Shown one piece after another: positions 35,817 through 47,100 of a DNA stretch of 64,000 nt (within the stretch, counting starts at the first letter, position 1; every line of letters starts with the position of its first letter). This stretch comes from Gordius sp. MW1 (taxonomy: Eukaryota; Nematomorpha; Gordioida; Gordea; Gordiidae). The notes under the pieces are model-generated. The model worked only from the letters and a program-made list of their open reading frames with translations. It was not told where the DNA came from and did no database searches. A program made the position numbers and the translations under genes. The stretch lies in contig OZ038533.1 in assembly GCA_964036665.1 (NCBI GenBank), forward strand, positions 2,218,001 through 2,282,000. The letters are read 5' to 3'.

Positions 35817-38800
35817 TCAAGCAGAATAACTTAATAACTGTTCCACATGCCTAACCTCTATCTTATCAGTCTCTAATGACCGAATTTGATAAATCTTATT
35901 ACCTAGATGGGCAATAATTTTAGCCAATTCCCATCTAGTCTGCTTTAAATAATTTCTAGACCAAACTAGATCATCAACCTTATATCTGGTGTTGCCATTT
36001 AAGTTATTCTCAACACCGCTATCAAATAAAAAATCCGGCGGAAACCGTAATTTATGACCAAAAAACTCTACACCTACGGGTAAACGCCTGTATCTAGGTG
36101 TCATATTATGATATAAACGATATAACCAGGTGCCTTCCTTATTAGCTTGGGCAAGCTCTAACCATTTCTTAACAATGGCTACATACCTTTCAACCTGCCC
36201 ATTAGAACTAGGGTGATACGGTGGTGTAAATAAGTGGGTTATCTTCCAACTATTACAAAAATTCTTAAAATCTGTACTTGCAAAAGCTTTCCCATTGTCA
36301 GTAACAACAAACTTAGGAAAACCATATGCGCCTATTAAATCTTTTAAAAATAATATGGTAACATTTGTAGAGATATTATGTACTAATTTAAATTCAGTCC
36401 AACCTGAATATGCATCTACAACCAAAATATACCTCTTTTTGTTAAACTCAAAAAAATCAATATGAATTCTAAACCAGGGACAATTCGGACGAGGCCAACG
36501 AGCCCTTTTATCCTTACGAGGCATGGCCGCATTTAATTTACACATAGCACACTGCCTAACATAATTATCAACATCCCTAGTTATCTTGGGCCACCAGACA
36601 TACTGTCTAGCGAGCTCCTTCATTTTAACTATACCAGCATGACCCTCATGCAAAATTTCTAAAATATTACTACGCAATTCTAGTGGAATCACCAACTTAC
36701 TATTGCGTTTGACCAAATCATCCTCAATGTATAACTCCTTTATCACATGTTTAAATTCAAAAGGAACATCGAGAATATTTTTAATTCCTACAATAATTTG
36801 TTTAACAACTGTTAATTCAACACTATCATCTGTACCTTTAATAATATCTTTAAGATCGATAGCCTTTAATACATTAACAGGAACCCTATCTATAACCGCA
36901 CCACTATCAGTTACAGTATCTGCACTCAGCCTCGATAACACATCGGCTAGGTGATTACTTTTACCCTCTCTATACTTTAAAGTTAACGAAAAATTTCCGA
37001 GAGTTAATAACCATCTCTGAAGTCGAGGAGACATCAAAAATTCGGTATTAATCTTGTTAAATAAAGCTACCAACGGCTTATGGTCAGTATATAATATAAA
37101 AGCTTTACCAATTAAATACTCTCGACAACGCTTTAAACCATAAACCATCGCAAGCGCCTCTTTTTCTATGACGGAATAATTTAACTCAGCCTTAGTCAGC
37201 TTGCGCGAAAAAAAATATGACAGGGTGCTCTACTCCATCCTCAATCTGGCATAGAGCGCCGCCGATACCAATATTAGAAGCATCGACCTTTAAAACATGC
37301 TCTTTATCAGTATTAAAGCATTTAAGAATTGGACCTGTTAATAAAACATTCTTTAAAAAGTTAAAACAACGATCCAAATCACTATTCCATTTAAACACTA
37401 CGTCCTCTTTAGTTAATTCATACAAATGACCAGAATAATTTGTATAATCTTTAATAAACTTACTATAATAATTCATTAAACCTAAGAAAGATGCGAGTTC
37501 CTTCTTATTTAAAGGTGTTCTAATATTTTTAATATCCTGCACCTTCTTCAAATTAGGCTTAACATGACCAGCCACTATTACATGACCCAGGTAAATAACC
37601 TGATCGGTGCCTAACGTACATTTACTAGGGGAAACCCTCAACCCTTTAATTTTAATTAAATTTAATACTTTCTCTAGACGTAAATCATGTTCGTCCTGAG
37701 TTGAACCAGTAACTAATATATCGTCCAAATAAAAAAAACACCATCTATATTATTAAATATAGATGCCATAGCTCTCTGAAAAATAGGAGCGGATACGCTT
37801 AAACCAAAAGGCAACCTCCTAAAAGAATAAAGACCTCTATCTGTATTAATAGTTAACAACTTAGCTGATTCATCATCTACGCGAAGTTGAAGATAGGCAT
37901 TAGCTAAATCAAGCTTTGAAAAGTACTTACTACCCTTCAGGTTAGCTAAAACCATTTCTAACCTAGGCAAAGGATATTTAACCTCAATTACCCATTTATT
38001 AATTGTTACGCGATAGTCCGCACAGACCCTAATTGTACCATTACTCTTTTTAACCGGTACGAGAGGAGTAGCCCACTCCGAAAATTCAATTGGTTCTATT
38101 ACGTCATTTTTAAGCCAATTATCTAAGACTTGGTGCACTTCATCTTTCCACATCAATGGAATGCGTCTAGCAGGACAAAAACGAGGTGTTGCATTAGAAT
38201 TAACCCTTACCGAAAACAAAATATCACTTAAACAACCTAATTCCTCTCGAAAAACTTCAACATATTTCCCTTTGATCCTTTCAATTTTCTCATGCCACAA
38301 TTTAAAATTGACATTAACGCTACTCAGCAAACCCGAAGATACGGATTTAAACCGAGGATGACTCAAAGAGTTCAGAGCCTCAAAACTCAAGGATTTAGGT
38401 TCCTTTTCAGACACCATCACCTTATTAACCGGCTTTGTAGCGTCAACCCCTAAACAAATTTCTGGCATCCCTCGCAAAATATTAATATAACCCTTATTAC
38501 ATGTTTCAACCTTCCCCTGCTTAAATAAACCCCACCAATTCGTTAAAGGCCCTAACCGTTGGATCCAATTCCAACCAATTATGTTTTCAATATCCTCGTT
38601 GATTATATGCAACTCTAAATTTAGTATTACCTCTGCTACGCATACTCCTACTCTAGCGCTGCCCAAGATGTCTATTTTCGCGCCATTTACTTGCCTGGCT
38701 AAAATATTACTTTTTACGATTTGCTTTTTAGGCCAATATTTAAAAAAACATTTACGCGAAAGTATCGTAATAGAAGCACCGGTGTCGAGCAAAAAATTTA

Positions 38801-38906
38801 ACGTGACACCTTCAATATTAACTTTAACATACGGTGTCTGTGAAGAACTAAAAATATTAATAAAAGTTAAACGCGGCGTAATCTTCTGATCACGCGGCGA
38901 TAAAAG
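35817..38906 (-). pseudogene. pol: pol of Gypsy copy B (protease, RT, RNase H, integrase), two shifts
   Basis: Three long open pieces: 37713-38792 (protease with DTGAS and the front of RT; the frame is open back to 38906), 37192-37728 (end of RT, start of RNase H) and 35817-37148 (RNase H and complete integrase). The integrase has the zinc-binding cluster, then a D,D-35-E triad: D in IHIDFF, D in TDNGK, and E in NGQVE exactly 35 residues later. The tail resembles Mag-type Gypsy. The breaks fall in A runs near 37728 and 37207, each one base different from copy A. As read, the copy is not able to express full pol. Confidence 0.9.
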
Positions 38907-38912
38907 TCAATC
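38907..38912 (-). promoter_or_regulatory. Single in-frame UGA between gag and pol
   Basis: The zinc-knuckle frame ends GAT TGA CTT and pol continues in the same frame (39278 minus 38792 is a multiple of three). UGA followed by C is a context prone to readthrough. The same bases occur in copy A near 11737. Readthrough is inferred, not shown. Confidence 0.5.
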
Positions 38913-39278
38913 AAAATTGTTTGACGGCCCTGCTCTATCTTGGCCCGATCGCTGGTTATAATGATCGCTCTTACAATGATTCATACAACATTGATTACCT
39001 ATGGGTGGATACTTATTAAAATTATCATCTCTAAATTTTACATGACGGTTAAATTCTCTACGTTTCATAAAACAATTTCCTTGGACATGACCAACTCTGC
39101 CGCAATTATAACATCGTCGTCCCTCCTTATTTTTTAACATAAATATCTTTTCTACCTTTTGTACCTTAATCAACACTAACACTAAAATTAGAGCTAAGAT
39201 CAAAATTATTATTAGTAATCTTTCTGTTAACAAATAATTATAAAAATTTACTAAAACTGAAGGCTGTCTATTAAACAT
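38907..39278 (-). CDS. gag: Zinc-knuckle ORF (reduced gag) of Gypsy copy B
   Basis: 123 residues from ATG 39278. A hydrophobic stretch (about residues 20-37, LLIIILILALILVLVLIK) is followed by the knuckle CYNCGRVGHVQGNC and a basic, Asn/Gln-rich tail. Its stop, UGA at 38907-38909, is followed in the same frame by an open frame leading into the protease. A normal Gypsy gag has a capsid of several hundred residues; here nothing upstream to the LTR encodes one. The hydrophobic stretch could be an accident of AT-rich DNA. The start codon is the only ATG ahead of the knuckle in this frame. Confidence 0.6.
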   Translation of the reverse strand: MFNRQPSVLVNFYNYLLTERLLIIILILALILVLVLIKVQKVEKIFMLKNKEGRRCYNCGRVGHVQGNCFMKRREFNRHVKFRDDNFNKYPPIGNQCCMNHCKSDHYNQRSGQDRAGPSNNFD

Positions 39279-39810
39279 ATTTAAATTTTCTAAATTTGCT
39301 AATTATATTATAAATTTCAAATTTTACAACGTGAAGATAAGGAATTTAATTAAAATAACACGTACACATTTATTAAACATACATAAAATGCCAAATAATA
39401 TCATTATGATTAAAACTAATAATGCTTTATCCATATAAAAATAAACTAAAATCAAAATTTAACTAAAATACTATATAATTTTTTTTTTACTTTACTTTTC
39501 TATACACCGTTAAAAAAAACACAATATAATTTTTAAACAACAATCTCTAATACTCACACCAAAATTATTCCAAAAAAAGTAATTGTTAATATATAATATA
39601 TTAATAATGTTTAAATACCACTACAATAAAATTAAATGTTGCTATATGATATACTAATAATATTTAAAACCACCACAATAAAATTAAAAGTAAATATTTA
39701 ATATATTAATAACGTTTAAACACCACCGTTATTTAAATTAATCAAAAGCTAATATAGTTAATGTACAATATTAATTTTCTTACCTTATTAAATGATGATC
39801 TGACACCAAA

Positions 39811-40335
39811 TGTTAAGTTACGAGGGGCTCCAATATTATTATAATTCCAATCAACTTCAATATTATTATTAACTCCAATCACACTTCTATAAGAATTTAT
39901 TAAATTGAGAATAAGACTAAAATATTCGTGCCAACACCGCTTTATAAAGCTACGATAATAATGATGGATGATAATGCACAACCGCGGTGAAAAAACAATA
40001 ATGATAAATACACAGTTATGGAGATCATGGGTGAGGGGCGTAAATAAAGATGGCGCTAATTAAAGATGACGCACCAGTAAACATAAACAACGACGATAAC
40101 AATCAACTAACAAATAACGAAATTAACAATCATCGTGATTCTGCGTGGCCTTGAACAGATTCATAACAAGGGTAATCTTATAGCAGAAAATAATTTAAGA
40201 TACGGTAATAAAAAGGTAATAAAATTACACAATCGAATTTAGATAATTTTATGATAAAGCATGACATTCAAATTGGGCTTTAAAATTTGGTCTAAGCCAC
40301 AAGCGCGGGGGGGGGGGGGAAATAGATATACCACA
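39811..40335 (-). repeat. 5' LTR of Gypsy copy B
   Basis: 525 bp partner of 34870-35394. Followed on the minus strand by the same TTTGGTGTCAGATC primer-site sequence as in copy A. Confidence 0.95.
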
Positions 40336-40340
40336 GATGT

Positions 40341-41157
40341 TTACATTCATCTAAATGCGTTTATATCTAAAAAGCGGTCCTTATGTTTTCCATGATTTCC
40401 ACATCCTTTAATGCTTATATTGTATATATGGAAAGGGTAGTTGCTTAAGAGAATAAGTTCCATATATTTTATTAATCAACCTTTATTCTATATTTATTTG
40501 GGTTGCCAGAAAATTGAGTCTCATTCTCATGATAAATTATTTATAAAATCATTCCTTAAATATTCCTATGTTCGACTTTGGATATAGTTTTATTTAAGTA
40601 ATCACTTAAATATTGCTACTATTTTTGAATTTACAGTAACTTCCTCAATTTTTGTCAAACCCTAATGTTAATTAACATAAGCAATTTTATAAATTACATT
40701 TTTTTAACTGTGTATAATATATATTCATATATGTATAGGTATGCATGGAAAGAGGGATACGAATTAAACAAATAACATATAAATATGTAGGTATATAGAT
40801 TCCTAAAATTAGGTAGGTAGTATGTATAAGATACGAACGCCAAAAATGTTACTAATAAAGTTTGTAAAGAAAGATACAAATGTATATATTATAATACAAG
40901 ATGTAATGCGGTTTAAAAAATTTGTGTATTCTATTCCAAACACTCTTCAAAGCATTTTAAAGTGTATTCTAGTTGTTACAAAATAAATGACTATCAATGC
41001 ACTGATTTACAATGGGACTGTTATGTGTATGCGTATAGGGGAGGGGGGGGGGCAAAAGCATTTTACATACACATAGAATATATTTATATTCGCGCATATA
41101 TTATATATAGATGTATATGTACAATTTGTATTGAAAATTCTGTGTTTAAATACATTT
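40341..41157. other. No gene seen: 3' flank of Kdm3
   Basis: AT-rich DNA with TATA and ATGTA simple repeats and a G run near 41040. Probably includes the Kdm3 3' UTR. Confidence 0.5.
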
Positions 41158-44100
41158 TTAAGTGGTGGGCACGTTGATAGTTTCCCCATTCAAAATGGCA
41201 CACACGTCTTTAACAGTGTGATAAATGATATTTTTGATTTGTAATTTATCTTCGTGGTTGGTGTGCGTATCTGAAAGCTTCCTAAATTCTTCCGTTAACT
41301 TTAGGCAATGACCCACGTGCTCGGGGGACACAAAATCTTCCGCGATTTTAATGCAAGAATATAAATTTCTCACCTGAAATACATGCAAAAACGGGCATAT
41401 TATAATCTGGTTTCAAAACTTATATTAAAGCTTTAAACAAAAAATAGTTCAGTGAATCAAATAAACATCAAAGTTTTTGTATAAGGCCAAGTTTATTATT
41501 ACCCAAATATTTATCAAAAACCTTAGGTTAGGGACACTAAAATAATTGGTTTTTAACAAAGATAATAAGGATAAAAGATTTATAAACGATTATTAGGCTT
41601 GATAAAAAAAGTGTGGGGTCGTGGCTATTGTATTAGTAAATTGAGATTTAACTCTCAAACTCTTGAGTCTTGACTCATTAATTTAGAAAGAGATAGTAAC
41701 CTAATTTATTCCATAGAACAAATGATTGGAAGGTCTCACAGTGAAATATGCTCCAAATCATGTGTTAGCCCTAATAAAAACGTAGAGGGGGAGGGGCTAC
41801 CTGATGTGGTGCCCCAGCTGGAATGAAAATGGCATCTCCCAGACATTGTATTATGGTGTATGGGACCACGTTGTATTCACGGCGAAGTCTTTGGTTCATT
41901 TCGTACGTTATATAAGCTTCTTGGTCGTGTATAGGGTCATGGTAAGCCATCACATCTTTACCCGTCTCCAAAGCCAACTATTTATTACAATGGAGAAGAA
42001 TGGAATTAGCGATTACACATCACTTTTTTAATAATGGTATTTTTAAAAATTTTACATCTACCTTTCCTAAAAAGCAATTACAAATCAATTTATGAATTTT
42101 AACGATTCAGATCCCCGCCATGAAAAATATGTGCCTTATTTTTTTTCCCCAGGCATATGCCAAGCTTGATTTAACCGATAAACCTCAAAGTCTAAACCTA
42201 GCAAAGACGCATTTAAACACCCAGTCAGAATCATTGGAGAAGGTTTAAGCTTGGCAGCTGTGAGTTTCTTAGAGACATAAACAAACGCTAATTTTATAAT
42301 AATGTTACTTATAAATATATAAATAAAAAATAAGATGATGAATATAATATGCAAGGAATTTATCCATAAAATTTATACTGAATATTCCATGAAGAACATT
42401 GATTATGAGGGTAAAAATCTTCTAAAATATACTGAACAAATAGATATGATAATTATAGATAACGATCAGAATAGGATTATAAATGGTAATTATAAATTAT
42501 GATTAAGGTCAAAAGCACACAAAAGAACCACAATGGGTGTGCGTGTTAAAACATAATTAAAACATATAATGATAGCAATAATATAATTTGTAGATAATGA
42601 TATACAAATAAAATCATGTATTCACATATTTGACATTTACCCTATACACTAATATTTAAGGGGGCAAGCCCCTTTTAACATTTTAAGCGTCTCAAAGAAA
42701 CTCACAGTTGCCAATATATGGGGGTAAAAATATAAATCGAAAATATACAATTAATATGTATCCCCAACAACAAACATACCGTGATGAGAAATTGTCTTAT
42801 TTTGGGGGCATCGGTCGCCTTATAAATGTGCCAAATGGCACCGGGTACCTCGGTGCCCCGTTTAAGTCGATCCAAGGTATCAGCATCAGTGTCCGCCTCC
42901 TTAATAGCTTGCCAAATCGAACGGGAAAATAGCTTGGGTTTCCTCGAGCCCGGCGATTGTGCTTCCGTTTTAACCTCACTGGTGCTATGGGAGAAAGAGG
43001 GTGTTTGTTCGTCCCATTCAAAGTAATAATCCTGCCCCGGTTCGTCCAGGGGTATACCGACGTAGGCTAAGATATTAGTGGCGTCGCTTATGTCGACGTG
43101 CAAATTAGTAGACCCTTCGGAGGGGTGCAAAACTGACCCTAGATATGAAATTTAGATTAGGCGAAAAGGTTATTTGTGCGAAAACCTAAAACATAGTGTG
43201 GTGAAGTGTGTAGTTTACATATGTCCTGCGCCTTTAATAGTTATATTATATATTCCTTGTGCACCGTGTCGCACCGTAATATCGATTAAACCGTTTTTAC
43301 ATACACTCCTCATTATACAATTTGAATACACCATAGACATCGAAATATATTCATTCCATTTTTTGGTTATAAATCATTATATAATCTAAAATGGGTCACA
43401 AGAGCTGGTAAAAGCTTCTAAGTTGTTTCGAACTTTGATAATCCCAAGCTGTTTATATGAGTAAAAAGCAGAATATCTAGAATAAGTCTAAACTAGGTAA
43501 AATGTTTAATTTCGTGAGTGTTGCACATTAAGTCTTTATTATCGTCAAAGTTGAAAGGTTTATACTACACTAAACAAATCTAGACCCATGGTTTTTTGGT
43601 CAACCTTTGGTATATTTATGCGACTAAGAAAACAGATAAAAAAATCTAATCACTTCGACCAAACCAGCCCCTTTTAAATACAAGTTTATGGGATAGGGGA
43701 AGGTGGGAGGGGGGTCATATTTATTAGGGTAGCCATTTGTGCAAAAAAGGAAGGGGGCAATCAACTTAGGAAAACTTTGCCTCGCTTTAATCAAAAGATT
43801 CATATTAATGCAAGACTGTTAATTTTTATCACGGCGGACAATGAATTTCATTCATATTTCAAAACAATTTCTATATAATAAATAATAATTTATTTGATAT
43901 AAAACAAAAGTCAACACCCGTGGAGTTTTACCGTATGCATTGTACATTTTGGGACCTAGGTCTGGTTTAACGAAGGCCTGAGGTAGCCTAGAGGCTAGGT
44001 TAAACAACCCGGCGCGCTGAGTGTATTCTGGCAAGGGTAGGGCTTCACTCAAATCTTTGTAATGTTTGGGCAAAATTTCCGAAAAGTCATCCGACGATGG

Positions 44101-47100
44101 CCAATCTTTGAGTTTCAAAATCATGGGCTCGTTATTCGAAAGTTCATCTTTCATTCGCTCTGCAAGGCAATATTAAAGTAAGATAATTGCATGCAAAAAC
44201 CATCACAATTTACATCCTCCTGACCACCAACATCATCAGTACAATATTTTGACATACGGATTAAAGTTAGCTATCCCCAACTTGTTAACTTAAAATCAAT
44301 AAGCTTATGTAAGAAGGTGTCAACAACATGTGCTTTTTTTAAAAGTACCGCTTAAACCGCCGCATAACAAGACCAAATGATATGAATCTCTTATAACTAG
44401 GAATATCAAAACAAAGAAACCTACAAATAAAACTATTGTGTTTTAGCATCTAGCCCCTAGCCAAAATTATAAGTGTGGGGAAAGGTCAAAAATTTATTAT
44501 TTATTTTTATTTCAAACATGTGTTGTGAAAACGGCTGGGTTTTGTTTGGTCGGCCTTTGGTTTTTTAAAATAACGGTCGCTTCTGGTCTGTTTTTCCAAT
44601 TTCGACTAAGCCTAGAGGTCGACTGAGAAAAACTGACCAAAAACCTTTAAAACCAAAGGTCGACCAAACAAAACCCAGCCCTTTTTACAACACGAGTCCA
44701 CACGCTTATTATTTTTCCTTGTACATTACTGTGGTAATGTGTGAAGCCTTCCCAGAACCCCTTCATCTTGAGATTTTTGATGCATGTGTTTCGCCTGCAA
44801 TTGATAAAATCGTGTTCAAATTGTCCAAAAGCGCGAGAAAACCATTCGGGATTCCAAAGGCTACTATCTAAAGATTTATGGATGCCCGAAACTAGCACAG
44901 GGGCTCCGGAATTCCAAGTTTCACAAAATTTGGCCAACAATTTACCCCTATAAGGTAGGGACAAGGGGGATGTTTGGTTTAATTCCTTGTTCGTGAGATT
45001 GCCTGTCGATTGATGCTTGTGTTGTAAATGTAGTACCCGACCACCGCACAACCAACTATGAGGTACATCTTCGCAAACGCCATTCTCCTCCTGTGAACAA
45101 GCAATTTTTGTGTGTTTAGATTAAAAAAAACTTATATCGTTGTATATGCTGAGGTATGTGTTGTCAACGTATGTAAGAGTCTTTAGGTCCAACAAAGTTG
45201 CTACTCACACATCGATGTCATCCTATAAATGTTTGTAAAGATATTCAACAAAACGATTAGTAAATTTGGTGTTCGGCGCTTAATTTAAAATGATCAAACC
45301 AAACCACCGTTATTTTTAATATTCTAACTTTTAAATTACCATTAATAGAGAGTAAACGTATCGGCACCTAGTTCCAGCATTATTAAAACAAAGATAACAA
45401 TTGCATTTATTTTTACCTAGGCTAACAAATGCGCACAGACAAATGATTTTAAACATTTTCTAAAATCATACACATCTTAACCTCAATTTGCCCTTCCCAA
45501 CATTGGCAGAATTAACTAATATTGTCGCTCGTTAAATAATATTCGTAAGGAGTTGATTAATAAAAAACAGCACTCTTTAATTACCATGACCTCTACCCTA
45601 ACAAACAAAGGTTAAGAAAAAGCAGACGATTTCATACCTGGACTCTCATGACCTTGAACCCGGACTCAATTCCGACTTATTCAAGACAATCGGTAATATA
45701 AAAAGGGAACATGTTATTGAATTTAAAGACATTCCTTTTATTTGAATACACATAGATATCGTATAATTCCCTTAATATTAAATTCACGCGCGTTCATACT
45801 TTCCTAAAAATTTTATTATCGCGTCTTCTGAGTGATGTTATCAAGGAGTAAACAGACTTCCATTACCATCAAAAGAATCAACCATGAGAAGCGCGTTCTT
45901 AGTATAAGGTGTCATTTTTTTAATGATCCCCTCCCCTATTGTCCTTTAGATAAAATTACTCAACACCAACTAGCATACCACGTAAGCATATATCAATGGC
46001 ACATCCCAATCTCTATGACCAAATAATATACTTGGTAGCATTGAAAGTCCTCAAAAGAAAAGGAGATTAGCACTTAAGCCATGACTATTTTATGCTCATC
46101 ATAATTTTACTCTTTACAACACTAATCGCGTCTCTTTCAACGGTTGCAACAGATATATATACAATTATTCCAACCTTAACTAAAGGGCAGCCGGGCTCTG
46201 ATTTAACGTTGTTAACGACCGGTTTAGATGAATTCAATGATTCCAAGCTATCGCAGGGTGGGGAATCTGTGGAAGATGGGCAAGAAGATGAAGTGGAGCA
46301 AGATGTGCTAGCTGATTTTTGGCAATAATCTCGATAATTTTTCAATTCCGCGTCACTGTCAATGGGCTCCGAAATGGTTTGTTCGATCACAGCAGTGATA
46401 ACGTCATCCAACGTATTGCTGGGCGTGATATTTTTAAAGTAATTTTTGGGCGAAGCGAGAAAGGAGTTATTGACTTTGGAAGAATTTTGAAAGTGATCTA
46501 CAATGTCGAAACTTATGGATTCTTGCTGTTGATGATCCTCGTGTTGCTGCTTCTGTTGTTCGGTCGTCCCTTGATCTATCGAGGTACGAGGAGAGTTAAA
46601 AATTGTCAAAATTATATAGCGTTTTGGTATGGGATCGTGTAATAGGTTGAAAAATTCAAAGCATGCAGAAAAAAGAGTTATTTCAATTTTTCAGTATTAA
46701 ATGTCAAATTACTTGAATTTTGGGTTAAATCAGTGGTTTTGTCATATTTAATGAAGGTTTCATTGAAATTAATATCAAATATTGATCGATAATATATAAC
46801 TCGGGCCTTCGGCCCTCGTGGGAAGGGGGAGAAGGGAAGGGAAGGGGGGACGACTCATCTGTACTTCGTATAAATGTATCATATTTGCTATGCAATTTAT
46901 GGGCGAGAAAGGTGGGAAGGGGCGAGAATGCCTATAGGGGGGTATTAAATGCCTAATGATTAATTAATTATTTATACAAATTTTCCAATATAGGCAAAAT
47001 GTAATAAAGGCAAAATGTAATATAGGCAAGGGTTAGGGTTAGATTTAGTGTTTGCATCTAGTTGCGTATTACATTAGTTTTTATGGTCTTTAGTGATTAT

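Larger units (their letters stand above)
34870..40335 (-). mobile_element. Gypsy LTR retrotransposon, copy B
   Basis: About 5.47 kb on the minus strand, same family as copy A. LTRs are 34870-35394 and 39811-40335. The 5-bp target duplication GATGT lies at 34865-34869 and 40336-40340. The two 525-bp LTRs look identical by eye, so the insertion is very recent. Order and peculiarities match copy A: AT-rich leader, zinc-knuckle ORF, pol, GC-rich ORF. Fewer breaks than copy A. It sits between ethanolamine kinase and the 3' end of Kdm3. Confidence 0.95.

Noticed and set aside
46092..46642. Plus-strand hydrophobic frames as a membrane protein gene
   Set aside because: They are the reverse of Kdm3 exon 13, whose reading is fixed by exon phase.
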